DNA of 33,812 nucleotides from Paucilactobacillus suebicus DSM 5007 = KCTC 3549. GTDB lineage: Bacteria > Bacillota > Bacilli > Lactobacillales > Lactobacillaceae. The stretch is taken from NCBI RefSeq assembly GCF_001434475.1, contig NZ_AZGF01000026.1, forward strand, positions 1 to 33,812, read 5' to 3'. Positions 25,067 to 33,474 of the stretch are shown here, in pieces (the first letter of the stretch is position 1; the number at the start of each line of letters is the position of its first letter). The position numbers and the translations under genes are program-made. A model generated the notes under the pieces. That model was not told the DNA's origin and did not search any database. It worked only from the letters and a program-made list of their open reading frames with translations.

Positions 25067-27224
25067 TCTTAATCATCTCTCCTGACATATGCTTTACTCT
25101 TGATGCAATTTCTTTGTGACGACCATGAACCATTGGTCTTTGTTGAGGATTGCCTAGATAGCCACATGTCCGCTTAACAACGTCACAGTATTGAGGATCA
25201 TGATTGCCACATTGTGGACATTCAAATCCTTTAGCAGTTGCCTTAAAATCACCATGGAATCCACACTTAAAGCACTGATCAATGGCTGTATTAGTACCTA
25301 AATAACCAACATGGTCGTAAGCCCAATCCCAAACTGCTTCTAGTGCCTTTGGATTTTGACCCAAATTTGGATATTCACAATAGTGAATGAATCCACCGGC
25401 CGCATACTTTGGGAAAACCTCTTCAAAACTTAATTTTTGGAATGGTGTTGGGTGCTTACGAACATCGTAATGAAAACTGTTAGTGTAGTATTCTTTGTCC
25501 GTTACATCTTTAATCCGACCAAACTTCTTAATATCAGCTCGACAAAACGTATCAGTCAGTGATTCCGCTGGGGTTGAATACAGGCTGAAATGATACCCTT
25601 CTTCTTTTTCCCACTGTTTGCAATCATCCGACATGTACTTCACAATCGACTCCGCAAAATCATGTGCTTCAGCATTATCTTCCCACTGTGAACCAAAGAA
25701 AGTGGTGCATACCTCGTACAGTCCAATGTATCCCAGAGAAACAGTTGCTCGACTGTTTTTGAAGACTTCATCAACACTATCGTCCTTGTTTAACCGTTTA
25801 CCGAACGCGCCATACATATAAAGTAATGGTGCATTCTCGGGCTTTGCTTCCTTAGTCCGATTAATTCGATAGTCTAACGCAATCTTGCATAGATCCATCT
25901 TCTCTTCCATAATTTCCCAGAATAAATCCTTATCGCCCTGAGCTTCTAAGGCAATTCTTGGTAAGTTAACAGTCACAACGCCCAAATTCATCCGACCAGA
26001 GTTTACTTCAACTCCATTTTCATCCTTCCAACCCTGCAAAAATGAACGACACCCCATTGGCGTCTTAAAACTACCAGTGATTTCTTTGATTTTGTCATAC
26101 ATTAATAGATCGGGATACATCCGTTTAGTTGAACACTCTATTGCTAGCTGCTTAATATCGTAATTAGGATCGTTGGGATCCAAATTTAGCCCTCTCTTAA
26201 CTGTGAAAATTAATTTAGGGAAAATTGCAGTTCGATGTTCCTTACCCAAGCCTTTGATTCTGATTTGCAAAATTGCACGCTGAATTTCACGTTCAATCCA
26301 ACTCGTACCAAGGCCAAAGTTAACCGTTGTAAAGGGAGTCTGGCCTTGAGAAGAGTACAAGGTATTAATCTCATATTCCAATGCTTGCATAGCATCGTAA
26401 ATATCTTTTTTAGTCTTTTTTTGTGCAAATGCTTCACGTTTGTCAGGATCAATCCATTCCTCAGCATCTACCATATGCTTGTCATAGTTTAACTTTGCGT
26501 ATGGTGCTAAAAGTTGATCAATTCGATTTGCTGAGCAACCACCATACTGTAGCGATGCAACATTGGCGATAATTTGAGCCATTTGTGCGGTTGCAGTTTG
26601 AATTGACCTTGGTGAATCGACCCAAGCGTTGCCAATTTTAAAACCGTTCTTCAACATTTCATCAAAGTCAATCAAACAACAGTTAGTTTCAGGAGTCACT
26701 GGAGAATAGTCCAGATCGTGCCAATGAATATCGCCACGTAAATGAGCCTTGGCGACCACCTTGGGCATCATTTGCAACCCCAGTGCCCGACTAACTGAAC
26801 CAGCCTCCAAATCACGTTGCGTATTGAAAACTTTACTATCCTTATTTGCGTTTTCATGAACAACACTATCAGACCGATCAAATAACTTATTCAAGCGGTA
26901 TGATGGATCCGTTGCTTGCTTAAAACTATCGTTATCAGCATCTGCATGATTTTGAAAAATTTTAGCTAGATCTTCATGATTGATTTCAACCAGACATTCT
27001 TTAATTGCCGCAGCAATTTCATCCGTTTCAACTTCCCCACGTTCTCCAAATTGATCGTAAAGGTATTGAAATACTGCGTCACTTGTTTCTTGATCAGCAC
27101 CGAGTTTCTTCAGTACCAAATTAATTTTGTAAGGATAAAACTTCGTTACTGTTCCATCATTTTTTACAACTTTTAATAATTTTAAAACTGCCAGTTGTGA
27201 TTCAATTGCCATTTGTAATTTCAT
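25011..27224 (-). CDS. nrdD: Anaerobic ribonucleoside-triphosphate reductase, class III
   Basis: NrdD makes deoxyribonucleotides from ribonucleoside triphosphates without oxygen. The 737-residue protein has an N-terminal ATP-cone (about 15-105), the catalytic barrel, then a C-terminal zinc site (CFKCGF and CPQC) and the glycyl-radical motif VKRTCGYLGN. The ATG at 27224 is preferred: GGAGG lies 8 bp before it, whereas a TTG two codons upstream is almost on the GGAGG. nrdG overlaps the 3' end. Two NrdR-box-like palindromes lie about 100-140 bp upstream of the start. Confidence 0.97.
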   Translation of the reverse strand: MKLQMAIESQLAVLKLLKVVKNDGTVTKFYPYKINLVLKKLGADQETSDAVFQYLYDQFGERGEVETDEIAAAIKECLVEINHEDLAKIFQNHADADNDSFKQATDPSYRLNKLFDRSDSVVHENANKDSKVFNTQRDLEAGSVSRALGLQMMPKVVAKAHLRGDIHWHDLDYSPVTPETNCCLIDFDEMLKNGFKIGNAWVDSPRSIQTATAQMAQIIANVASLQYGGCSANRIDQLLAPYAKLNYDKHMVDAEEWIDPDKREAFAQKKTKKDIYDAMQALEYEINTLYSSQGQTPFTTVNFGLGTSWIEREIQRAILQIRIKGLGKEHRTAIFPKLIFTVKRGLNLDPNDPNYDIKQLAIECSTKRMYPDLLMYDKIKEITGSFKTPMGCRSFLQGWKDENGVEVNSGRMNLGVVTVNLPRIALEAQGDKDLFWEIMEEKMDLCKIALDYRINRTKEAKPENAPLLYMYGAFGKRLNKDDSVDEVFKNSRATVSLGYIGLYEVCTTFFGSQWEDNAEAHDFAESIVKYMSDDCKQWEKEEGYHFSLYSTPAESLTDTFCRADIKKFGRIKDVTDKEYYTNSFHYDVRKHPTPFQKLSFEEVFPKYAAGGFIHYCEYPNLGQNPKALEAVWDWAYDHVGYLGTNTAIDQCFKCGFHGDFKATAKGFECPQCGNHDPQYCDVVKRTCGYLGNPQQRPMVHGRHKEIASRVKHMSGEMIKNAAEHEKAKQSDAQRVVG

Positions 27225-27318
27225 TATCAATTCCTCCGAACAATGTTGATGTAACGCCGTTTGTTAACAACGTTTTATATGTATCATTACTAATTATGTT
27301 AGACCACAAAGCACAAAA

Positions 27319-27366
27319 ACACAACATGTTGTAGGCCGCTTTTTAGCTTAATACAACATGTTGTGT
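27319..27366 (-). promoter_or_regulatory. Pair of NrdR-box-like palindromes upstream of nrdDG
   Basis: The 12-bp palindrome ACAACATGTTGT occurs at 27321-27332 and again at 27353-27364, exactly 32 bp apart (three helical turns). This agrees with the core of the NrdR box and its usual pairing. On the minus strand the proximal box merges into TTGTGT, a possible -35, followed 17 bp on by TAACAT. The rest of the gap (27367-27577) shows AT-rich sequence with nothing else that I can support. Confidence 0.7.
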
Positions 27367-27577
27367 TTTATACATCATGATTCTGATGCCTGATTTTTGT
27401 TTAGTTTTCAATTCAATTAATCATTCGATTAAAGTGCTGAATCCATTTAAAACTGTCACTTCGAAAATACCAATGTATTCATTCTACCTCAAAACCCAAC
27501 TATTGAAAAGGATTATTTATTACCTGATAATCGAAAATATTCACAAAAAAATTTGAATTATTTTGCATGTATTAAAA

Positions 27578-28135
27578 TTATCGACGTGCCCTCTTTTCTC
27601 TCTTCCGTCTCGCAATTGCTGCTTTAACACGAGGCTCTTTTCTAATCAGCATGATAGTATAAACAAAGCTGGCCACGGCTGACTGCAGGTATACATACCA
27701 GCTTGAGGATGAGCTAAAATTACGAACAGTAAAAAGATCCTTTAGCAGCTCAGAACGAACCTCATCTGTCACATCAACATGTTCACCATCCATCATTGCA
27801 AAGCCAATGCCAAATGCTAATATAATTGCCCAACCAATCAAGTATTGTAAGTTGCGCTTAAGCTTAACAATTTTTCTGTGCCGTTTATCATACTCCTCTG
27901 TCGGTTTTAATTGCGCTCCACTGGCTTGAATCAAAGCTGCAACAATTCCTACACCAACCGTTGTTATGATTGAAACAAACGTCACTTTCTCATCATTGTT
28001 GAAAAGTGAAATTGCCGCCATAATTAAACTATAAGTAGGAATAGTAATTGCTTCAAATCTAGCTATTGGTTCGTATTTAAATGCATTTCTAGTAAATGCG
28101 ATAATTGCAAGGACCAGAATAACAATCCCAATCAT
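27578..28135 (-). CDS. Membrane protein of unknown function
   Basis: I do not recognise this 185-residue protein. It has an N-terminal membrane helix, two more around residues 30-70, one near 95-112, and one near 150-163, with a soluble segment containing EHVDVTDEVRSELLKDLF between the last two. The tail, RRKREKRARR, is very basic and likely cytoplasmic. GGAG lies 11 bp before the ATG, rather far. It follows the DUF1801-like gene by 21 bp on the same strand, so the two are probably co-transcribed. Confidence 0.75.
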   Translation of the reverse strand: MIGIVILVLAIIAFTRNAFKYEPIARFEAITIPTYSLIMAAISLFNNDEKVTFVSIITTVGVGIVAALIQASGAQLKPTEEYDKRHRKIVKLKRNLQYLIGWAIILAFGIGFAMMDGEHVDVTDEVRSELLKDLFTVRNFSSSSSWYVYLQSAVASFVYTIMLIRKEPRVKAAIARRKREKRARR

Positions 28136-28156
28136 AACGAATAATTCTCCATTCTT

Positions 28157-28753
28157 TTAACTACGAGGATGCCATGCCATTTTCATATAAACATCCCCAT
28201 GTTTTAACTCATCAATCATTTGACCGTACCGTTTTTGACGAGTTTCTTCTCTTTTGGCCTGTGTGATCCACATCATGTAATCATTACGCTGATATGCAGG
28301 GCGTTGTTGATACGCATCTGTCAGATTGGACACAGACAGTCCTTGTTTCACCCATTTGGGCATTTCATATATTTGTCTTTTAGTCCGAGTCTTGCTGGGC
28401 TGAGGATTTGTGTGTCGTTCAACAGCGTCATTCAATCTTTGAGTAACAATCTTTTTAATTAATTTTTCAGGTAGCGGGTGGTCGTACTCAAAATGAATAC
28501 TTCCTTTAGTTGTCTGATAACCCTCAAGATCAAGTGCAAACTCTTTTATCACATATCCGGCTGGGTATAATCCAATGTGATGTTTATTATCGATAAAATG
28601 AACCAACAATTCATATTGATAAAACGTCGGCATTCCGTAGGGAATTCTTTCTTCGGCGTCCGGCAACTGTTCCTTTAATAATTGGTACATTTGATTCAGC
28701 ATTGGCTGATGATCAGCTGGAGCCGTCTTAATATAGTCAGTAATAACCGTCAT
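28157..28753 (-). CDS. DUF1801/YdeI-like domain protein
   Basis: This 198-residue cytoplasmic protein appears to have an N-terminal DUF1801 (YdhG-like) domain at about 1-115, with the characteristic ERIPYGMPTFYQYELLVHF and HIGLYP. A C-terminal segment, about 125-198, with MPKWVKQGL and KREETRQKRYGQMIDEL, resembles the YdeI/OmpD-associated family. The start at 28753 follows GGGGTG; a 33-codon upstream extension has no ribosome site. The biochemical role of this family is not established. Confidence 0.8.
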   Translation of the reverse strand: MTVITDYIKTAPADHQPMLNQMYQLLKEQLPDAEERIPYGMPTFYQYELLVHFIDNKHHIGLYPAGYVIKEFALDLEGYQTTKGSIHFEYDHPLPEKLIKKIVTQRLNDAVERHTNPQPSKTRTKRQIYEMPKWVKQGLSVSNLTDAYQQRPAYQRNDYMMWITQAKREETRQKRYGQMIDELKHGDVYMKMAWHPRS

Positions 28754-28828
28754 ATGCTCACCCCTGTTCGCAAACATCATATCATAATCAATCGCATGGT
28801 TGGTGCACACGCGATAAATATTGATAGC

Positions 28829-28880
28829 AAAAAACGTAGAAACCAACTGCAAATTTCAGCAATCGACTTCTACGTCTTTT
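28829..28880 (-). terminator. Terminator of the amino acid ABC operon
   Basis: ACGTAGAA (28834-28841) pairs with TTCTACGT (28868-28875); on the minus strand the stem is followed by TTTTTT. It lies 13 bp beyond the permease stop. Confidence 0.8.
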
Positions 28881-28892
28881 ATAAACTATCTG

Positions 28893-29573
28893 TTATCTAG
28901 CGTACTTACTACCCATTCTTCTTTCAAACAGTTGCATAAACTGTGACATTACTTGAGTCAAAATGAAGTAGATGACCGCTGCAACAATCAGTGGTGGCAC
29001 GAAGTTGTATAGTGTTCCACCAACACCAAGTGCTTGTGCGGTAACTTCTTGAACACCAATATAGAACAATACTGATGATTCCTTAATCAAGGTAATAAAT
29101 TCATTACCCAGGGCAGGAAGAATATTTCTCACAGCCTGTGGCAAGACAATCGAGAACATTGTTTGACGGCTACTTAGTCCTAACGATAATCCAGCTTCTG
29201 TTTGACCGTTTGAAATCGAAATAATTCCTGAACGGAAAATTTCTGAAGTATACGCACCTGAGTTAATTCCTAATGCAATCGCACCTGGAATGACACGATC
29301 TAATCCTGATCCCAAGAACTGGATTGAAGGAATTGGTAAAACATTCGATAGCGTATAGTAAATCAACATAACTTGAATCATTGACGGAGTGCCCCGGACA
29401 ATCGAAACATAAATTCTAGAGATCCATTGAAAAATCCGAATACGTGACAAGCGCATTAGAACAAGCAACAGTCCTAACAGGATACCTAGTGCAACACCGA
29501 TGATTGATATAATTACCGTTAATGCAGTTCCGTCTAAAAATAACGGATAATACTGACCTAGCCAACTAAACAT
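28893..29573 (-). CDS. Polar amino acid ABC transporter permease
   Basis: Membrane subunit of a polar amino acid importer of the HisM/GlnP family. The 226-residue protein has five membrane helices, the N-terminal TALTVIISIIGVALGILLG region and the coupling loop EAGLSLGLSSRQTMFSIVLPQA, which contacts the ATPase. GAGAGG precedes the ATG; it begins 13 bp after the binding-protein gene and ends at a terminator. No ATPase gene follows, so the importer must use one encoded elsewhere. Confidence 0.93.
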   Translation of the reverse strand: MFSWLGQYYPLFLDGTALTVIISIIGVALGILLGLLLVLMRLSRIRIFQWISRIYVSIVRGTPSMIQVMLIYYTLSNVLPIPSIQFLGSGLDRVIPGAIALGINSGAYTSEIFRSGIISISNGQTEAGLSLGLSSRQTMFSIVLPQAVRNILPALGNEFITLIKESSVLFYIGVQEVTAQALGVGGTLYNFVPPLIVAAVIYFILTQVMSQFMQLFERRMGSKYAR

Positions 29574-29586
29574 TTAACTACCTCTC

Positions 29587-30420
29587 TTACTTTGTTGAAT
29601 CTCCATACTTAGACTGAATTTCTTGAGACTTCTGTAATAACTTGTTCATCTCGCCGCTCTTTTGTAACTTAGTAATAACCTTATTAACCCTGTTCAACAA
29701 CTTCTTATCGCCTTTACGAACAGCAACATTGATATAACGTTGTGACTTAGGTGTGGTCAAGCTAACCTTAGCAACAGCATACTTGTCAGGGTAGTTCTTC
29801 AAATAGTTATCAGCGATTTCATTTTCAACGACAACCCCATCAAGCTTACCCTTTAAAAGCTCAGTCGTTAAACTGGTAACTAATCCTTCTGAAACAACGT
29901 TTGCTTTGGTTTGATCCTTAGCAATTGATTCTTGTGTGGTTGTTTGCTGTGCACCAATTTGTGCACCCTTAGTATCAGCAATTGTATTGAACTTATTTGC
30001 TTCATCTTTACGAACAAGTAAGACGTTTTTCACAGTGTAATAACTCTTTGAAAAGGCAACTTGCTTCTTACGTGGTGTAGTTGAAACCATTCCGGCCATG
30101 ACCAAGTCCACTTTATTACCCTTCAAATCGGAAATTAATGAAGAAAATTCTGTGTTTTGAACTTTCAATTTAACGCCAAGATTCTTAGCAATCTTTTGGG
30201 CAATTAAAATATCAAAACCTGTGATTTGCTTCTTGCCATTCTTAACAATTGGAAATTCAAATGGTGCGTAATCTGCAGAAGTTCCAACCGTTAAAGTACC
30301 CTTATCCTGAATCTTTTTAACACTGTTGTCACTGCTCTTACCACAGCCTGCTAATCCGATAGATAAGACCATCACCAACCCCATTGCAACTAACCAACTT
30401 TTTTTCATCCACTTCTTCAT
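29587..30420 (-). CDS. Amino acid ABC transporter substrate-binding lipoprotein
   Basis: Extracellular receptor of a polar amino acid importer. The 277-residue precursor has a lysine-rich signal peptide and the lipobox LAGC (Cys26), followed by the family-3 solute-binding fold: GTLTVGTSADYAPFEF, FDILIAQKIAKNLGVKL and DLVMAGMVSTTPRKKQVAFSK (in two stretches) are typical of the GlnH/ArtJ group. GGAGG stands 8 bp before the ATG. First gene of a two-gene operon with the permease. Glutamine, arginine or cystine are possible ligands; sequence alone does not decide. Confidence 0.92.
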   Translation of the reverse strand: MKKWMKKSWLVAMGLVMVLSIGLAGCGKSSDNSVKKIQDKGTLTVGTSADYAPFEFPIVKNGKKQITGFDILIAQKIAKNLGVKLKVQNTEFSSLISDLKGNKVDLVMAGMVSTTPRKKQVAFSKSYYTVKNVLLVRKDEANKFNTIADTKGAQIGAQQTTTQESIAKDQTKANVVSEGLVTSLTTELLKGKLDGVVVENEIADNYLKNYPDKYAVAKVSLTTPKSQRYINVAVRKGDKKLLNRVNKVITKLQKSGEMNKLLQKSQEIQSKYGDSTK

Positions 30421-30910
30421 ACAATTGTCCTCCTACAATTTTATGTAAATAAACATCATCCTTGAATATTTATCCACATCCCTATTTACTACCATAATCT
30501 CTAATCCCATTAGTAATGCAATTATGCTCGAATAATGATTTATAATCAATGAATAAAATTGCTTTTTTACGTTAAAGACATCATAAAGGAATTATAGAAT
30601 AAAATCAAGCAAAAAACGCAAAAAAATGCATATTAATTCTAATTATATGGTTTTTATTGTTAAATAATGCATAAACGTTACACTTGAATTGCCATCACAA
30701 CAGCATGATATCGGTTTCAAAATTAAACTTAACTACCATTAGTAGTTTGAAATATTTATTTTGACGTTTAAGTTTTATTTACTTAAATCATTCTATTACA
30801 TATAGTCACGTCTATAAGATGACTGTATTACACAATTAATGAAATTAGAATAAAAATAAAGAACTAGCAGAAAACCACCTTCCACTGGCTCTTTTAGTTA
30901 CGCAAATAAA
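30421..30910. other. AT-rich intergenic region upstream of the amino acid ABC operon
   Basis: No ORF of note is visible on either strand. A perfect TATAAT on the minus strand (plus 30591-30596) may be the -10 of the transporter operon, but I see no good -35. I saw no T-box or other recognisable riboswitch. Short repeated ATGCAT motifs occur near 30627 and 30667 without clear meaning. Confidence 0.5.
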
Positions 30911-30944
30911 AAAAGCCAATCACCCTGCAGAAAGTGATTAGCCA
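30911..30944 (-). terminator. Rho-independent terminator downstream of the HAD phosphatase
   Basis: GCCAATCAC (30915-30923) pairs with the inverted copy at 30934-30942 (one G-U in the minus-strand RNA), with seven T on the minus-strand side. It lies about 115 bp past the stop of the HAD gene. Confidence 0.75.
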
Positions 30945-31057
30945 TAAATCCAAAGACCAAGATGAATTTATACGGACGAATATAGCACGTATTTCCGAAC
31001 GATGCAAAGCATATTGCCAAGCTTTAGAATTAATCAAAAGTCTTTTATATTTCGTAA

Positions 31058-31708
31058 TTATTGCAATGATAGAATGTCATTTACTTGTTCAAAGATATAG
31101 TCTGGCTTTGAACCAACCAACATTTTCAGATCATGTGCTCCCCAGGTTACTGCGGCGGTTTTGACATGCGCGGCTTGTCCCATTTGAACGTCAAAAATCG
31201 CATCACCAATCATTATTGTTTCATCACTTATCAAATTAAATTGTCTTTCAATCAATAATATGCCATCGGGTGCAGGTTTATAATGCTCTACTTGATCGAA
31301 CCCAGAAACACCATCAAAGTACTGATCGATATTCAATTGTTGTAAATTACGTTGAAGTGGCGTGGAATGCTTACTTGATACAACAAATATTTTTTTCTGA
31401 TGCTGATGCAATTTAGAAAGTACTAATGGAATATTTGGAAATGTTGTCATATTTTCTTGTTCAATGCTTTGGTATAGCTTTCTAAATGTGCTAAGAAGCG
31501 TTTGAAATTCTCTTTCAGTATATGTGTAATCTGGATTCATTTTCTTGAACGACTCTTCAATTGGTACACCCATGTAGTATTCAATTAGAGATTTACTAGG
31601 TTCTGAATAGCCTAATTGTTTAAAAGCAGATTGTGTGGCAAGAACTCCCGTTTCTCCAGAGTCAGCCAAAGTCCCATCGAAATCAAAAATAAAATTTTTT
31701 ATTGGCAT
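31058..31708 (-). CDS. HAD-family phosphatase (phosphoglycolate phosphatase-like)
   Basis: This 216-residue enzyme belongs to the haloacid dehalogenase superfamily of phosphatases. Motif I is DFDGT (Asp9 and Asp11), followed by a helical cap domain; motif II is the Ser in VVSSKHS, motif III the Lys in HYKPAPDG and motif IV GDAIFD. The start at 31708 (MPIKNF) follows GGAG; a frame ten codons longer lacks a ribosome site. It resembles Gph/PpaX-like phosphatases, but the substrate is not defined. Confidence 0.87.
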   Translation of the reverse strand: MPIKNFIFDFDGTLADSGETGVLATQSAFKQLGYSEPSKSLIEYYMGVPIEESFKKMNPDYTYTEREFQTLLSTFRKLYQSIEQENMTTFPNIPLVLSKLHQHQKKIFVVSSKHSTPLQRNLQQLNIDQYFDGVSGFDQVEHYKPAPDGILLIERQFNLISDETIMIGDAIFDVQMGQAAHVKTAAVTWGAHDLKMLVGSKPDYIFEQVNDILSLQ

Positions 31709-31771
31709 GTTTTTCTCCATTATTTTTATGACATTCATATTTGTACCAAGTAAAGTTACTACAACTTTGTT

Positions 31772-32281
31772 TCATGCTAGATTTGTAACACCTTCTAGTT
31801 TAAGTAGAGCAATCTTTCTATTAACACCACCGGCATATCCAGTTAGCGATCCGTCGCTACCAATAACTCGATGACAAGGTATAATAATCGAAATTGGGTT
31901 GTGACCAACTGCTCCACCAACCGCTCGTGATGAATTAGTCTTCTTAGCAACGTTGTGCTGCAGAGCATCAGATATTTCTTTGTATGACATTGTTTGACCA
32001 TAAGGAATCTGCTGAAGAACATTCAATACCCGTTTTCTAAATTCAGTGACTTGCGGGTCCAATGGCAAACTTTGAGGACTTGGACGTTCACCATCAAAGT
32101 AAGCTGTTAACCATTCTGATGCTCGTTTATTTGGTTCATTCAATTCATCTTTTATTGTTTTCATATCATAATTAGCCGCAAAATACTTTTGATCATTAAA
32201 CCATAGTCCTAGTATATTTTGATCATCGCTCACTAGGGTCATGTCCCCAAGTGGTGAATGATATAAATGTGAAAATAACAT
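31772..32281 (-). CDS. ogt: Methylated-DNA-[protein]-cysteine S-methyltransferase
   Basis: This suicide repair protein removes alkyl groups from O6 of guanine onto its own cysteine. The 169-residue protein has a small N-terminal domain and the conserved C-terminal domain: GQTMSYKEIS, SSRAVGGAVGHNP, and the active IIPCHRVIGSDGSLTGYAGG, with the acceptor Cys. The ATG at 32281 lies 7 bp after GAAGGG; an in-frame ATG two codons earlier is too close to it. Together with tag it is the second alkylation-repair gene of the window, though the two are 29 kb apart. Confidence 0.94.
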   Translation of the reverse strand: MLFSHLYHSPLGDMTLVSDDQNILGLWFNDQKYFAANYDMKTIKDELNEPNKRASEWLTAYFDGERPSPQSLPLDPQVTEFRKRVLNVLQQIPYGQTMSYKEISDALQHNVAKKTNSSRAVGGAVGHNPISIIIPCHRVIGSDGSLTGYAGGVNRKIALLKLEGVTNLA

Positions 32282-32527
32282 ATCCATACCCTTCTTATTT
32301 TTTTAGCTACACTGAGTATACCAGCAAACAAACTATGTTGATATCATTATATGGCTGTCTAATTTTGATCAATGTTAAATACAATTACTCTGTAATCTAC
32401 CTTTAGGCGAATAAACAGCGTTCAATTTGTACTCCATTTTTTCAAATGTAATTCGGCAAAGGATAAAATCCACTATATGTAATAAAATTTATGTAAATAA
32501 ACGTAAAAAATGCATTCACAGGTTCCT

Positions 32528-32560
32528 TAACCAAATTGCAAGTTCAAGACTTACGCTGCC
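32528..32560. repeat. Imperfect copy of the tRNA-Leu 3' junction (att-like)
   Basis: This 33-bp segment matches 32786-32818, the 3' end and flank of tRNA-Leu, at 29 of 33 positions; the first 16 bases are identical and all four differences are C/T. The two copies bracket a candidate integrase fragment. It may be an old attachment-site duplication, or the remains of a second tRNA-Leu gene. Upstream (32282-32527) I see no gene. Confidence 0.55.
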
Positions 32561-32622
32561 CAGAGGGCTATTCAAGTCTTATCTGGCGTTTTCACAAAGA
32601 AAACGGATCGTCCAAACGTGCT

Positions 32623-32750
32623 TCACATCAACGATAGATAAGTGCTTGGCACACTTTTCTTCACAGAGGGTAAATGTGTGCCAAAATGTGTGCCAAGTAT
32701 TTCATATTTCTGATCTTTTTTTAGCTTTTTTGCAAGTTTCGAAAACAAAC
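32623..32750 (-). pseudogene. Candidate C-terminal fragment of a phage-type integrase
   Basis: On the minus strand an open frame without a start reads through KLAKKLKKDQKYE and LGTHFGTHLP to a TGA at 32623-32625. A doubled FGTH/GTH motif shortly before the stop is seen at the end of many tyrosine integrases of lactobacillus prophages. No catalytic residues are present; the rest is replaced by the tRNA terminator and tRNA-Leu. The call rests on a short tail motif and location, so it is tentative. Confidence 0.4.
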
Positions 32751-32754
32751 AAAA

Positions 32755-32781
32755 GCCCCGTAAACTCAACGTTTACGAGGC
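32755..32781 (-). terminator. Terminator of the rRNA-tRNA operon
   Basis: GCCCCGTAAAC (32755-32765) pairs with GTTTACGAGGC (32771-32781) around a 5-base loop, followed by TTTTGTTTG on the minus strand. It lies 31 bp downstream of tRNA-Leu. Confidence 0.9.
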
Positions 32782-32811
32782 TTTCTAACCAAATTGCAAG
32801 TCCAAGATTTA

Positions 32812-32896
32812 TGCCGCCGGTGGGGGTCGAACCCACACTCCCTTAACGGGAACTGGATTTTGAGTCCAGCGCGTCTGCCAATTCCGCCACAGCGGC
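32812..32896 (-). tRNA. tRNA-Leu (anticodon CAA)
   Basis: 85-nt class II tRNA. Acceptor GCCGCTG pairs with CGGCGGC (one T-G pair), the anticodon loop is CTCAAAA, and a variable arm is present. The discriminator is A and no CCA is encoded. It is the last tRNA of the cluster. Confidence 0.95.
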
Positions 32897-32927
32897 ATCA
32901 AACCAAATCTAAAACTTGTCTTGCAAA

Positions 32928-32998
<71 letters not shown>

Positions 32999-33084
32999 AT
33001 GTTGCAACTACGACCGAGCCTTACTTGCAAACATGATGGAGTTAAAGTCACAACATCATCACTCTCAGCTAAAACCCAATCAAA

Positions 33085-33159
33085 GGGCGGTAGGTGGGAA
33101 TCGAACCCACGCGTGCCGGATCCACAAACCGGTGTGTTAACCACTTCACCACTACCGCC
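33085..33159 (-). tRNA. tRNA-His (anticodon GTG)
   Basis: 75-nt gene including the extra 5' G(-1), which pairs with C73, the histidine identity pair. The anticodon loop is TTGTGGA. The last pair of the anticodon stem is a T-T mismatch. No CCA is encoded. Confidence 0.94.
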
Positions 33160-33175
33160 AAGATATTCAGTTAAG

Positions 33176-33246
33176 CAGGGATAGTAGGAGTTGAACCCAC
33201 ACTGACGGTTTTGGAGACCGTAGTTCTACCATTAAACTATATCCCT
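33176..33246 (-). tRNA. tRNA-Trp (anticodon CCA)
   Basis: 71-nt gene with acceptor AGGGATA/TATCCCT, anticodon loop CTCCAAA and discriminator G. No CCA is encoded. Confidence 0.95.
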
Positions 33247-33254
33247 ATAAAAAA

Positions 33255-33337
33255 TGGAGGGGAGTGGATTCGAACCACCGAACCCGAAGGAGCGGATTTA
33301 CAGTCCGCCGCGTTTAGCCAGACTTCGCTACCCCTCC
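33255..33337 (-). tRNA. tRNA-Tyr (anticodon GTA)
   Basis: 83-nt class II tRNA with acceptor GGAGGGG/CCCCTCC, anticodon loop CTGTAAA, a long variable arm (CTCCTTCGGG) and discriminator A. No CCA is encoded. Confidence 0.95.
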
Positions 33338-33342
33338 ATAAA

Positions 33343-33415
33343 TGGCGCGGGACGGAATCGAACCGCCGACACACGGAGCTTCAATCCGTTGCTCTACCAA
33401 CTGAGCTACCGAGCC
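33343..33415 (-). tRNA. tRNA-Phe (anticodon GAA)
   Basis: 73-nt gene with anticodon loop TTGAAGC. The acceptor GGCTCGG against CCGCGCC has a T-C mismatch at position 4-69, and position 37 is G rather than the usual A. The rest of the fold is regular. No CCA is encoded. Confidence 0.93.
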
Positions 33416-33445
33416 ATTGAGGTAACTATTAAAATAACAATAATA

Positions 33446-33474
33446 ATGATACGCTTCTCAATATGAAAATGCAA
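33446..33474 (-). promoter_or_regulatory. Possible internal promoter in the tRNA cluster
   Basis: On the minus strand TTGCAT (plus 33469-33474) and TATCAT (plus 33446-33451) are separated by 17 bp, in the unusually long 70-bp gap between tRNA-Val and tRNA-Phe. It would drive the Phe-to-Leu genes independently of the rRNA promoter. Confidence 0.45.

Noticed and set aside
30421-30910. Possible riboswitch or T-box upstream of the amino acid ABC operon
   Set aside because: No T-box motif, stem I features or terminator hairpin near the start codon were seen.
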